DNA from: Enemella dayhoffiae
Lineage (GTDB): Bacteria > Actinomycetota > Actinomycetes > Propionibacteriales > Propionibacteriaceae
Length of the DNA: 64,000 nt
NCBI RefSeq assembly: GCF_002250625.1
Contig: NZ_NMVQ01000046.1
Location: forward strand, 90,606 to 154,605
Reading direction: 5' to 3'
The stretch's first letter is position 1. Each line of letters starts with the position of its first letter. Below are positions 53,478 to 63,000 of this stretch, in pieces. A model generated the notes under the pieces. That model made no database searches. It saw only the letters and a list, made by a program, of their open reading frames with translations, and had not been told where the DNA came from. Position numbers and translations under genes: made by a program.

Positions 53478-54308
53478 ATGCCCGCCAGACGCGCCACCGC
53501 AGCAGTCGTCGGTTCGGCTGTGCTGATGGCCGTCGGCATCGTCGGGGTGAACTATTCGTTGCTCCCCGGAGGTCAGGTGCTGTGCGGAGCCCTGTTCGGC
53601 CAGCAGGCCGGGGCCGCGGAACCGGTCGGCGATTTCGACCCCGGGGAGAGGACCGAGACCCCTGCCATGCCGGACCCCGGAGCGGCACGGCCGTCCGGGC
53701 CGAGTTCCGCCCCGGCCCCGGAACCAGGTGTTCCCGTCCCGGGGCCGGTTTCCGAACCCGGCCCGGCCACGTCTGGCGCGGCACCGGCCGCCGAGCCCGC
53801 CCCAGCCGTCGCGCCGGCGGTGGGCGCCACCCCCAACCTCCCGGCGGGCGGAGCTCAGGTGGGCCGCGTCGGCACGGGGACGCGTATGCCCTCCGCCAGC
53901 ACCGCGGCCACCCGCGAAGGTGACGACCTCGCCCGACCGATGCCATCGGTCCAGACGACGGTTGCCAAACGGCCGGTCGAGCGGATATTGGCAACGACCG
54001 AGGCAGCACAGTCGGCCCCCGCCACCAGCGGCAGCCCGGGCCACAATCAGGTCCAGGGCAGTCAGGGCGCGGGCAACGGTGACCAGGATGATCAGGGTGA
54101 GCAGCAGCCCGCTCCCCGCAAGCCGGTGGCGACCAGGCCGACCGTCGATGGCGGCAAGACTCCCGAGGTCGGGGTGCAGCAGAAGGGGAAGCGCCCCGCG
54201 GACACCAAGGCGTCCCCGGTCACCAAGTCATCCCCGGTCACCAAGTCATCCGGCGGGGGCAGGAAGAAGTCTCCCCCCGCGGTGCCGTCGGCTCAGACCA
54301 GCTTGTAA
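53478..54308 (+). CDS. Membrane-anchored Pro/Ala/Ser-rich protein
   Basis: A 276-residue protein with a basic N-terminus, one hydrophobic segment (about 7-28) acting as signal or anchor, and a long disordered exterior of P, A, S, G, T and Q. The C-terminal part has a tandem 18-bp DNA repeat (54213-54230, 54231-54248) giving S-P-V-T-K-S twice and turns strongly basic. GAGGGG lies 5 nt before the ATG, with CATAAT (53451-53456) as a -10 candidate. It overlaps the convergent response regulator by 16 bp. No family recognised; adjacency to the two-component system may be meaningful. Confidence 0.65.
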   Translation: MPARRATAAVVGSAVLMAVGIVGVNYSLLPGGQVLCGALFGQQAGAAEPVGDFDPGERTETPAMPDPGAARPSGPSSAPAPEPGVPVPGPVSEPGPATSGAAPAAEPAPAVAPAVGATPNLPAGGAQVGRVGTGTRMPSASTAATREGDDLARPMPSVQTTVAKRPVERILATTEAAQSAPATSGSPGHNQVQGSQGAGNGDQDDQGEQQPAPRKPVATRPTVDGGKTPEVGVQQKGKRPADTKASPVTKSSPVTKSSGGGRKKSPPAVPSAQTSL

Positions 54309-54946
54309 CCCATCCCGCGCACCGTCTGGAAGTATTCCGCACCGATCTTGCGACGCAGATAGCGCACGTAGACCTCCAGCACGTTGGAGCCCGGGTCGAA
54401 GTCCAGTCCCCAGACCTTGGAGAGCAACTGCTCCCGGCTCAGCACCTCGCCCGGATGGGACAGGAACGCCTCGGCGAGTGCGAACTCACGAGCGGTCAAC
54501 TCGATCTCGCGGCCCCCGACCCGGACTCGCCGGGTGCGCACATCCAGCGTCAGGTCGCCGTGGGTGAGCACCAGCGATTCGGTCTCGGGAGCACGGAGTC
54601 GGAGCTTGATCCGGGCGAGCAGCTCCTCGACGCTGAACGGCTTCGCCATGTAGTCGTCGGCCCCGGACTCGAGCCCCGCCACCGTGTCGGACACCGTCCC
54701 GCGGGCAGTGAGGATCACCACAGGCAGCCGCGAACCGGTCTGCCTGATCTCGCGTACCACGTCGAAACCGTCCATGTCAGGCAGGCCCAGGTCGAGCACC
54801 ATCAGGTCGACCGCTCCCTCGGCAGCCCGGGTGATCGCCGCCTGACCGCTGCTCGAGGTCTCCGTGTCATAGCCCGCGCGCTGCAACCCTCGCTCGATGA
54901 AGGAGGCGATCTCCGCCTCATCCTCGACGATCAGGATGGTACTCAT
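54293..54946 (-). CDS. OmpR/PhoB-type response regulator
   Basis: A 217-residue regulator: receiver with E-D-E near 8-10, phospho-acceptor Asp in V-L-D-L-G-L-P, switch Thr in I-L-T-A-R and Lys in M-A-K-P-F, followed by a winged-helix DNA-binding domain (S-R-E-Q-L-L-S-K-V-W-G, then Y-V-R-Y-L-R-R-K-I). The start overlaps the kinase stop by 4 bp. MprA/TcrA-like in layout. Target genes unknown. Confidence 0.94.
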   Translation of the reverse strand: MSTILIVEDEAEIASFIERGLQRAGYDTETSSSGQAAITRAAEGAVDLMVLDLGLPDMDGFDVVREIRQTGSRLPVVILTARGTVSDTVAGLESGADDYMAKPFSVEELLARIKLRLRAPETESLVLTHGDLTLDVRTRRVRVGGREIELTAREFALAEAFLSHPGEVLSREQLLSKVWGLDFDPGSNVLEVYVRYLRRKIGAEYFQTVRGMGYKLV

Positions 54947-56448
54947 CTGGTTTCCTCGCGCTCTTGACCTGACTGAAGAACCGGCGGGAGGGGGTGGACC
55001 GGCAGAACGAGACTAATGGTGCTGCCCGATCCCTGCACGGATTGGATCTCCAGCGAGCCGCGGTGGGAGGCTGCGATCTCCGCCACGATGGACAGTCCGA
55101 GTCCCGAGCCGTCGACCTGGTGCCCGCCGCGGACGAACCGTTCCTGCACCCGCGAGACGAGATCCGGGTCGATCCCGGACCCCTGGTCGCGCACCCACAG
55201 GCGTACCAGAGCTCCCTCCTGGCGCGAGCCGATGCTGATCTCCGAGCCGGCCGGGGAGAACTTCACAGCGTTGCGCGCCAGCTCCAGCAGGGCCTGGGAA
55301 ACCCGTTGCGGATCCAGTTCCGCCGCCACGTCGGCCACCTCCGCGAGGCGCCACTGGCGCGGACCGAGGGCGCGGGCCTTCTCCAGCACCTCATCGGTGA
55401 GCGGACCGACGTCGACCGACTGCAGGCGGATGAAGTCGGGACGCTCCGCCTTGGCCAGGGTGATCAGGTCCTCCACCAGACGGGCCATCCGGTCCACCTC
55501 GGAGATGCCGCGCGCCCGGGTGGCGCGGACCTCGGCCGGGTCGGTCGGATCCATCACCTCCAGGTGGCCCCGCAGGATGGTGAGCGGGGTGCGCAGTTCG
55601 TGGCCCACGTCGTCATAGAGGCTGCGCTGGGTCTCGAAGGTCTGCTCCAGCCGGTCCAGCATGTCGTTCACGGTGCGCGTCAGCAGGGCCAGGTCGTCGT
55701 GGCCCTGGACCGGGACCCGCCGGCTCAGGTCGGTGTCGGTGATCTCCCGGGTGGTACGCCGCAGCAGCGCGATCGGCGCCAGCAGTTGACCGATCAGGAG
55801 CCACGCGACGAACCACACCAGCGCCAGCGACCCCGCCGCGACGAACAGATAGGTCCGGAAGTTTCGATCCAGGGCCTGGTGCTCGGCGCGGTAGTCGATG
55901 GCCATCACCAGCAGCCCGGGCTCCGGATCGCCGGCCATCTGCACCGGCACCGCCAGATAGCGGAAGATCGGCGAACCGCCCGGCCGAGGTTCATAGAAGC
56001 TGTCCAGCGTCGCGTGGTCGAGCGGGACCCCGCCCAGGCTGGCGACGAACTCCAGGTTGCGCTCCGGGCGTACCGTCGCGGCCGAGGGAGCGATCTGGAG
56101 CACCCGGCCACCGATCAGTCCCATCCGCCCCTCGTGCTGCTGGAGGAGTCCCTGCTCGACGGCGGCGGCCAGCAGTGCCCGGGTGTCGGCGAGCGGTTCG
56201 CCGGTGACCGGACTGCGGCCGCGTTCGGTGAGAGACACGGTCTCGGTCAGCCGCATCCGCAGCAGGGCGTCCAGCTCGTTGTCGACCCGCTGGCGTTCCA
56301 GGGCGTACGCCACGACTCCCGCCAGGGTCATCGCCAGCAGGGAGAGCACCGTCACGGCGAGCAGGACGCGATAGCGGACGCTCATCCAGACGCGCTGGCG
56401 GCGCGGCCCGGCCGAGGCCGAGGCCCTGCTCTGGTCGGTGCGCGCCAC
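54943..56448 (-). CDS. HAMP-containing sensor histidine kinase
   Basis: A 501-residue membrane kinase. Two transmembrane helices (about 27-48 and 205-228) flank an extracellular sensor, then a HAMP domain, a HisKA domain with H-E-L-R-T-P-L-T and an ATPase domain with N-A-V-K-F-S, D-Q-G-S-G-I-D and G-S-G-L-G-L-S. The GTG at 56448 is favoured: TACGCT ends 7 nt upstream, giving a leaderless start; ATG 56385 would remove 21 cytoplasmic residues. Its stop overlaps the response-regulator start. Confidence 0.9.
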   Translation of the reverse strand: MARTDQSRASASAGPRRQRVWMSVRYRVLLAVTVLSLLAMTLAGVVAYALERQRVDNELDALLRMRLTETVSLTERGRSPVTGEPLADTRALLAAAVEQGLLQQHEGRMGLIGGRVLQIAPSAATVRPERNLEFVASLGGVPLDHATLDSFYEPRPGGSPIFRYLAVPVQMAGDPEPGLLVMAIDYRAEHQALDRNFRTYLFVAAGSLALVWFVAWLLIGQLLAPIALLRRTTREITDTDLSRRVPVQGHDDLALLTRTVNDMLDRLEQTFETQRSLYDDVGHELRTPLTILRGHLEVMDPTDPAEVRATRARGISEVDRMARLVEDLITLAKAERPDFIRLQSVDVGPLTDEVLEKARALGPRQWRLAEVADVAAELDPQRVSQALLELARNAVKFSPAGSEISIGSRQEGALVRLWVRDQGSGIDPDLVSRVQERFVRGGHQVDGSGLGLSIVAEIAASHRGSLEIQSVQGSGSTISLVLPVHPLPPVLQSGQEREETR

Positions 56449-56569
56449 GCGGGTCAGCGTACGGTGCTGGCACGATCCTCCGCGCGGTTTGCGTCGTGCT
56501 CGGGGGCGCAGGTAATCTGGTGCGTCGGTTATGACGCCGTCATGCCGTCGTGCGCGGAAGGGGTTGATG

Positions 56570-57121
56570 ATGAGCACTTCTGCACGCCCGCTGGACCGGA
56601 GGGACCCTCTGGTCATCGACACCCACGACCTGGGTCGTCGGGCGGGCGCGATGAAGGAGCTGCACACCAGCACCGAGGCGCCCGAGGGGATTGGCGGCGA
56701 CGTAATCGGCGTACCCACCGGATCGCCGATCCAACTCGACCTCAGGCTCGAGTCGGTCGTCGAGGGGGTGCTGGTCACCGGGACCGCCGAGGTCACGGTG
56801 GTCGGGCAGTGCGGACGCTGCCTGGACCCGATCGAGCAGGGGCTCGAGATCGACGTCCAGGAGCTCTACCTCTACCCGGGCACCGAGCCGGACGACGCGG
56901 AGGCCAGCAGGATGGAGGGCGAGTTGATCGACCTCGAACCCCTGGTCCGCGACGAGGTGGTGCTGGAGCTGCCGTTCATGCCGTTGTGCCGTGACGACTG
57001 CGAGGGACTGTGCCCCACCTGCGGGGCCAACCTCAACGCCGACCCGGAGCACCGACACGAGGAGGCCGTCGATCCCCGCTGGGGTGACCTGGCCGCCTGG
57101 CAGAACCGCAGCGACAACTGA
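56570..57121 (+). CDS. DUF177 (YceD) family protein
   Basis: A 183-residue protein of the DUF177/YceD family, always found before rpmF and thought to take part in 23S rRNA accumulation or ribosome assembly. The conserved C-G-R-C near 74 and the C-terminal C-R-D-D-C-x-G-L-C-P-x-C-G cluster suggest metal binding. GAAGGGG lies upstream of two adjacent ATG codons (56567, 56570); either may be used. First gene of the DUF177-rpmF-rnc-mutM operon. Confidence 0.9.
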   Translation: MSTSARPLDRRDPLVIDTHDLGRRAGAMKELHTSTEAPEGIGGDVIGVPTGSPIQLDLRLESVVEGVLVTGTAEVTVVGQCGRCLDPIEQGLEIDVQELYLYPGTEPDDAEASRMEGELIDLEPLVRDEVVLELPFMPLCRDDCEGLCPTCGANLNADPEHRHEEAVDPRWGDLAAWQNRSDN

Positions 57122-57193
57122 GATCAAGACCAACCCCGCACCCGCGGGGACAGCGCCGGAGCCTCCGGTGCGCAACCGACACAGGAGAGAACC

Positions 57194-57385
57194 GTGGCCG
57201 TCCCGAAGCGGAAGATGTCCCGCAGCAACACCCGGCACCGTCGCGCGCAGTGGAAGACCCAGGCCCCGACCCTGGTCACCTGCGCCAACCCCGCCTGCCG
57301 CGAGAAGCACCTGCCGCACACCGCCTGCCCGTCCTGCGGACAGTACGGCCCGCGTACCGCGCGCCGTCAGGTCATCGAGTCCTGA
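57194..57385 (+). CDS. rpmF: 50S ribosomal protein L32
   Basis: A 63-residue zinc-ribbon ribosomal protein, with [16 protein letters not shown] at the start and Cys pairs C-A-N-P-A-C and C-P-S-C, the zinc-binding (C+) form. GTG start with AGGAGAG upstream. It lies between DUF177 and rnc as in most bacteria. Confidence 0.97.
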   Translation: MAVPKRKMSRSNTRHRRAQWKTQAPTLVTCANPACREKHLPHTACPSCGQYGPRTARRQVIES

Positions 57386-57436
57386 CCTGACGCCGGGTCG
57401 CCGACCCGGCCGGCCGACGCCCCAACGGGGTCGGCC
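57365..57436 (+). other. rnc: Three consecutive hairpins in the rpmF-rnc spacer
   Basis: CGTCAGGTC/GACCTGACG (57365-57373, 57384-57392), CCGGGTC-GCC-GACCCGG (57393-57409) and GGCCGAC/GTCGGCC with inner CCC/GGG (57412-57436) stand back to back. They span the rpmF stop and end 10 nt before the rnc ATG. They could be cut by RNase III to control its own mRNA or separate L32 from rnc expression. Inference from structure and position only. Confidence 0.5.
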
Positions 57437-57446
57437 TGCGAACTCG

Positions 57447-58196
57447 ATGGCTGGCATTGAGCAGCTGTGCACCGAGCTGGGGGTCCCGATGGACCCCCAG
57501 CTCTTCGTGCTTGCGCTGACGCACCGCTCGTTCGCCTACGAGAACGGCGGGCTGCCCACCAACGAGCGCCTGGAGTTCCTCGGCGACTCGGTGCTCGGGC
57601 TGGTCGTCACCGAACACCTCTATCGGGTGCACCCCGACCACAGCGAGGGCGAATTGGCCAAGCTGCGGGCGGCCGTCGTGAACGCACGGGCGCTGGCGCA
57701 GGTGGCTCGCAGTCTTGAGGTCGGGCCGCTGATCCGGCTGGGGCGCGGGGAGGTCACCACCGGCGGTGCGGACAAGTCATCGATCCTGGCCGACACGATG
57801 GAAGCGCTGATCGGCGCGGTCTATCTCGGCCATGGGTTGGCCGGCGCCCGCGCGCTGGTGCACCACCTGTTCGATCCGCTGATGGAGCAGGCCGCCCAGC
57901 TCGGCGCCGGGCTGGACTGGAAGACCTCACTGCAGGAGCTCACCTCCGCGCTCGGGCTGGGCGCCCCGCGCTATCAGGTGAGCGAGTCCGGACCCGATCA
58001 CGACAAGCGGTTCGAGGCCGTGGTGGTGCTCGGCGAGCTGCGGTTTGGCCACGGCAGCGGCCGCAACAAGAAGCAGGCCGAGCAGGAGGCCGCCGGCACC
58101 GCGTTCGCCGAGCTGCGGGAACGTCAGCAGGCGGCCGCCCCCGAGCCCGCCGACACCGGCAGCGGAACCGAAGCGACCGAAGACGTCGGTGCCTGA
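57447..58196 (+). CDS. rnc: Ribonuclease III
   Basis: A 249-residue double-strand-specific endoribonuclease for rRNA processing and RNA decay. The catalytic signature [11 protein letters not shown] near residues 37-47 and the second metal cluster D-T-M-E-A-L-I-G-A near 115 are intact; a double-stranded RNA-binding domain ([12 protein letters not shown]) covers about 160-228. The C-terminus is an acidic Ala/Pro tail. The ATG at 57447 has no strong RBS; hairpins lie just upstream. It overlaps mutM by 8 bp. Confidence 0.96.
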   Translation: MAGIEQLCTELGVPMDPQLFVLALTHRSFAYENGGLPTNERLEFLGDSVLGLVVTEHLYRVHPDHSEGELAKLRAAVVNARALAQVARSLEVGPLIRLGRGEVTTGGADKSSILADTMEALIGAVYLGHGLAGARALVHHLFDPLMEQAAQLGAGLDWKTSLQELTSALGLGAPRYQVSESGPDHDKRFEAVVVLGELRFGHGSGRNKKQAEQEAAGTAFAELRERQQAAAPEPADTGSGTEATEDVGA

Positions 58197-59028
58197 GCTG
58201 CCCGAGGTCGAGGTGGTTCGCGCCGGCCTCGCCCCACACCTTGGTGGCCGCACCATCGCCGCGGTGGAGGTGCTGCACCCCCGTCCGGTACGCCGTCACC
58301 TGGCCGGCGCCGAGGACTTCGCCGCCACCCTGGTCGGGCGCACGTTCGGTACGCCGCGGCGGCGCGGCAAGTATCTGTGGCTGCCGTTCCACGACGGGGA
58401 TGCGCTGCTGGTGCACCTGGGGATGAGCGGGCAGTTCCGCACGGCTGAGGTCGGTCTGCCGGACGCTCGCAACACCCGGATCCGGTTCCGGTTCACCGAT
58501 GGGGGATCCGAGCTGCGGTTCGTCGACCAGCGGATGTTCGGGGGAGTGTCGCTGTCGCTCGGCGGCGCCGAACTGCCCGCCGAGGTCGCGCACATCGCCC
58601 TCGACCCGTTCGACCCGGCCTACGACGTGCACCAGACCGCGCGCCGACTGCGGAGTCGGCGTACCGCAGTGAAACGCGCCCTGCTGGACCAGACCGTGGT
58701 GTCGGGGATCGGCAACATCTACGCCGACGAGGCGCTGTGGGCAGCGCGGCTGCACTATGGGCGGTTCTGCGACCGGCTCAGCCAATCCGCGGCCGTCGGC
58801 GTGCTCGAGGCCGCGCGGGCCGTGATGGCCGAGGCGCTGCAGCAGGGCGGGACCAGCTTCGACGCGCTCTATGTCAACGTCAACGGCGAATCCGGCTACT
58901 TCGACCGGGCCCTACACGCCTACGGCCAGGAGGGCCTGCCGTGCGAGCGCTGCGGTACGCCGATTCGGCGTGAGCCGTTCATGAATCGATCCAGCTTCTT
59001 CTGCCCGAAGTGCCAGCGGAAGCGCTAA
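58189..59028 (+). CDS. mutM: Formamidopyrimidine-DNA glycosylase
   Basis: A 279-residue DNA repair glycosylase/AP lyase removing oxidised purines. The catalytic P-E-L-P-E-V-E follows the initiator residue, Lys is in R-R-R-G-K-Y-L near 56, the helix-two-turn-helix has [11 protein letters not shown] and the C-terminal zinc finger is C-x2-C...C-x2-C (C-E-R-C, C-P-K-C). GTG at 58189 gives the exact family N-terminus and overlaps rnc by 8 bp. Confidence 0.96.
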   Translation: MPELPEVEVVRAGLAPHLGGRTIAAVEVLHPRPVRRHLAGAEDFAATLVGRTFGTPRRRGKYLWLPFHDGDALLVHLGMSGQFRTAEVGLPDARNTRIRFRFTDGGSELRFVDQRMFGGVSLSLGGAELPAEVAHIALDPFDPAYDVHQTARRLRSRRTAVKRALLDQTVVSGIGNIYADEALWAARLHYGRFCDRLSQSAAVGVLEAARAVMAEALQQGGTSFDALYVNVNGESGYFDRALHAYGQEGLPCERCGTPIRREPFMNRSSFFCPKCQRKR

Positions 59029-59038
59029 TTCGGCGGGG

Positions 59039-59395
59039 ATGAAAGGAGTGAGGCGAGGGGAACTCTGGACCGTCGCGGGCGGCGTCTATGCGACGAATCC
59101 CAGGCCAGCTCTGATCGTCCAGGATGATCCATTTGACCGCACCGACTCCGTCACCGTGGCCCCACTCACGTCGACCCTGACTGACGCGCCTTTGCTCAGA
59201 CACCGGATCGAAGCGACAGACTCGAGCGGCTTGCGAAACGACAACGACGTCATGATCGACAAGATCACCCCTGTGCGACGGAGCAACCTTCAGCAGCGGG
59301 TCGGGCGAGCCGACCGGGATGGCCGGTCCGCTGCGGGCCCCCGCCCCACGCCACGCGCTCGCGCAGGTTCTGCGAAGGGGCCCGCCTGGGGCTAG
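59039..59395 (+). CDS. MazF/PemK-like toxin, orphan, C-terminus altered
   Basis: A 118-residue protein whose first about 90 residues match MazF/PemK endoribonuclease toxins: R-R-G-E-L-W, the R-P-A-L-I-V-Q-D-D segment, V-A-P-L-T-S and M-I-D-K-I-T-P-V. The expected last part (a helix ending in F-L-G-L-type residues) is replaced by a basic low-complexity tail, and fragments like A-L-A-Q-V-L appear in another frame, so a frameshift near 59320 is likely. No antitoxin gene is upstream; mutM ends 10 bp away. The DNA has more A/T and less typical codons than its neighbours, suggesting transfer. Activity doubtful. Confidence 0.7.
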   Translation: MKGVRRGELWTVAGGVYATNPRPALIVQDDPFDRTDSVTVAPLTSTLTDAPLLRHRIEATDSSGLRNDNDVMIDKITPVRRSNLQQRVGRADRDGRSAAGPRPTPRARAGSAKGPAWG

Positions 59396-59407
59396 GCTGG
59401 GCCAATC

Positions 59408-60055
59408 GTGAAAAGGGCCGCCCACTACGTCTTCGTGCGTCAACGCCACAACTGGCTGCAATTCCTGCGGTTCGGGTTGGTCGGCGGTTCCGGGGTTCTG
59501 GTCAACCTGATCGTCACGGTCATCTGCAAGAAGCTGCTGCCGCCCTATCTGAGCATCGCCTTCCCGCTGCCGGTGACCGACTTCAATGTGCGCTGGTACC
59601 ACGTGATCACCACGATCGCGTTCCTGGTCGCCAACACGTGGAACTTCCAGCTGAACCGGTCCTGGACGTTCAAGTCGGGCAAGCACGCCAGCTGGTGGCG
59701 CGAGTTCTTCCCGTTCCTCGCGGTCGGCATGGTGGCCTACGTCGTCGGGCAGGTGCTGCTGACCCTGCTGCTGAAGGACACCTCGCCGGTGTCGCTGCAC
59801 CAGTTCCCGTTCTTCGACGACTCGACCGGGCTGCGGACCGCGCTCTATTGGGCCACGCTGATCCAGATCGTGCTGACCATGCCGATCAACTACGTGGTGA
59901 ACAAGGTGTGGACCTTCCGCGCTGTCCGGGGGCGCAAGAAGCACCCCGAGCACGACCTGCCGATGGTCGCCGCCGCCGTCGCGCCCGAACTGGTCGACGA
60001 GGACGGCAACGAGTTGCAGGACCGGCGCCGACCCGAGACCCCGCCCGGGGGCTGA
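59408..60055 (+). CDS. GtrA family membrane protein
   Basis: A 215-residue protein with four transmembrane helices (about 20-42, 66-84, 98-118, 142-165) and the GtrA marks F-G-L-V-G-G-S-G near the start, N-x-x-x-N-R-x-W-T-F and N-K-x-W-T-F. Family members flip or support polyprenyl-linked sugars for envelope polysaccharides. The C-terminal about 40 residues are soluble and charged. GTG is 9 nt after a TAGGCT box. smc starts 2 nt after its stop. Confidence 0.87.
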   Translation: MKRAAHYVFVRQRHNWLQFLRFGLVGGSGVLVNLIVTVICKKLLPPYLSIAFPLPVTDFNVRWYHVITTIAFLVANTWNFQLNRSWTFKSGKHASWWREFFPFLAVGMVAYVVGQVLLTLLLKDTSPVSLHQFPFFDDSTGLRTALYWATLIQIVLTMPINYVVNKVWTFRAVRGRKKHPEHDLPMVAAAVAPELVDEDGNELQDRRRPETPPGG

Positions 60056-60057
60056 TC

Positions 60058-63000
60058 GTGTATCTGAAGAGCCTGACGCTGCGTGGCTTCAAGTCCTTCG
60101 CCTCCGCGACCACGCTGAACTTCGAACCGGGGATCACCTGCGTGGTCGGTCCCAACGGCTCCGGCAAGTCCAACGTCGTCGACGCCCTCGCCTGGGTGAT
60201 GGGCGCCCAGGCCGCCAAGTCGCTGCGCGGCGGCAAGATGGAGGACGTCATCTTCGCCGGTACCTCCGGTCGCGCCCCGCTGGGTCGGGCCGAGGTGGCG
60301 CTGACCATCGACAACACCGACGGCGCGCTGCCGATCGAATACACCGAGGTCACCATCAGCCGGACCATGTTCCGCAACGGCGGCTCGGAATATGCGATCA
60401 ACGGCAACGCGGCCCGACTGCTGGATGTGCAGGAACTGCTGTCCGACTCCGGCATCGGCCGTGAGATGCACGTAATCGTGGGCCAGGGCCAGCTGGACTC
60501 GATCCTGCAGGCCACCCCCGAGGGTCGGCGCGGGTTCATCGAGGAGGCCGCGGGCGTACTCAAGCACCGCAAGCGCAAGGAGAAGGCGCTCCGCAAGCTC
60601 GAGTCGACCGAGGGCAACCTCAACCGACTCAACGACCTGATTGGCGAGATCCGCCGCCAGCTCAAGCCGCTCGGCCGGCAGGCCGACGTCGCCCGCAAGG
60701 CGGTGGTGATCCAGGCCGAGGTGCGCGACGCCCGCGCCCGGCTGCTCGCCGACGACCTCGTCCAGGCCACCCTGGCGCTGGAGTCCGACCTGGCCGACGA
60801 GCAGGCGCTGCGCGACCGGCGGACCCGCATCGAGGAATCCCTCGCCCACGCCCGCGAGGCCGAGGCGGAGGCCGAGGAACAGCTGCGCCTCGGACTGCCG
60901 CGGCTGACCGCCGCCCAGGAAACCTGGTACGCCCTGTCCGGGCTCCGCGAGCGGGTCTCCTCGACCATGTCGATCGCCGCCGAACGGGTGCGCAACGCCA
61001 GCAACCAACCCACCGAGGACCGGCCCGGACGCGATCCCGAACAGCTCGAGGCCGAGGCCAATGAGGTGGGCCGCCAGGAGGAGGAGCTGCGGGCCGACGT
61101 GGCCCGCGCGGACGAAGCCCTCGCCGGCGCCACCGAGCGCCGCAACACCGCCGAGAAGGCGCACGCCGCCGAGGAACAACGCCTCGCCGCCCAACTGCGT
61201 GCCATCGCCGACCGCCGCGAAGGGCTGGCCCGGCTGACCGGGCAGGTCAACTCCGCCCGCTCCCGCGCCGAGGCCGTGGTCGAGGAGATCGGCCGGCTGA
61301 CCACTGCTCGCACGCAGGCGCTGGAACGAGCCCAGCGGGCCCGGGCCGAGTTCACCTCGCTCGAGACCAAGGTCGCCGGACTGGACGCCGGCGAGGTCGA
61401 CCTCGACTCCGAGCACGAGGAGGCCGCCAGCGAGCTGGAGGCCGTCGAGCGGCAGCTCGGAGACCTGCAGAAACAGGAACAGTCCGCCAACCAGGAGCGC
61501 GCCGCCGCGGCCGCCCGGCTGGAGGCGCTCAAGCTCGGCCTGGAACGCAAGGACGCCTCCGCCGCCCTGCTCGCGGCCACCGACCGGGTGGGCGGACTGC
61601 TCGGCCAGGTGGCCGCCCTGGTGCAGGTGGAGAGTGGCTTCGAGGCCGCCGTCTCCGCCGCCTTCGGTCAGACCGCCGATGCCGTCGCGGTGACCGGGTT
61701 GGACGCCGCGGTCGGCGCCTTCGACCACCTCAAGGCCGAGGACCTGGGCCGCGCCGGACTGCTGCTGCGCGGTGCCGTCACCGACGGGGAGGTGTGGCCG
61801 CAGCTGCCCTACTGGGCGCAGTACGCCGCCGACGTGGTCGGTTGCGACGCCGAGCTGCGTCCCTCGGTGCTGCGGGTGCTGCGGAAGGTGGCCGTCGTGG
61901 ACGACCTGCCCGCCGCCCGCCGGCTGGTCGCCGACCTGCCCGACGTCACCGCGGTCACCCGCGACGGGGACATCCTGTCCGCCTGGTTCGCCGCCGGCGG
62001 ATCTGGGCACAAGCAGTCGCTGATCGAGGCCCAGGCCGCGGTCGACGAGGCCGAGAAGCGGCTGGTGGCCGCCGACCACCAGGTGGAGCGGCTCCGTTTC
62101 GCCCTGGGCGAGGTCGGCCGCCGGCACGAGGAGGCCCGCTCCCGGCTGGACGTCGCGCTGGGCCGGCTGCACGAGTCGGACGCGGTGATGGCCGCCCTGG
62201 CCGAGGACCTCGGCAAGTGGCAGAACCTGGCCCGTCAGGCCGCCGACGAGGCCGGACGCCTGGCCGCCGCCGCCGAGAAGGCACAGGCCCAGCAGGCGGC
62301 AGACGCCGACAAGCTCGCCGAGCTGGAGCAGCGGCTCAAGTTCGCCTCCGCCGAGGAGATCGAGGAGGACGCCGACCCGGCCGAGCGGGACCGGCTCGCC
62401 GAGGTCGCCCGGGCCGCCCGACAGGGCGAGATGGACGCCCGGCTCACCCTGCGTACCACCGAGGAACGCGTCCGCGGGCTGGCCGGCCGCGCCGACTCCC
62501 TGAGACGCGCCGCCGAGAACGAACGCCGCGCCCGGGCCCGCGCCGAGGCCCGCCGCCGGCAGCTGCGGCGCGAGGCCGAGAACGCCCGCGCCGTGCGCAG
62601 CGCCGCCGAGTGGCTGCTGCGCCGGGTCGAGATCTCCCGCGACCTGGCCGCGGTCGAACGCAGCACCGCCGAGAGCGAGCGCGCCGAGGCCGACCGGGCG
62701 CTGGCCGACGCCCGGCGCCGCTCCCGCGAACTGGCCGCCGACCTGCAGCAGCTGGTCGACAGCGTGCACCGCGACGAGCTGGCCCGCGCCCAGCAGCGGA
62801 TGCGGGTCGAAACCCTGACCGAGAAGGCCATGGCCGAGCTGGGCCTGGAGGCGGAGACGCTGATGGGGGAGTTCGGCCCGGAGCTGCCGATCCCGGTGCT
62901 CACCCGCCCCGACGGGTCGGCGCTGACCGAGGACGACGAGCAACCCGAGCCGGTACCGTTCGTGCGCGCCGAGCAGGAGAAGCGGCTGCGCCGGGCGGAG

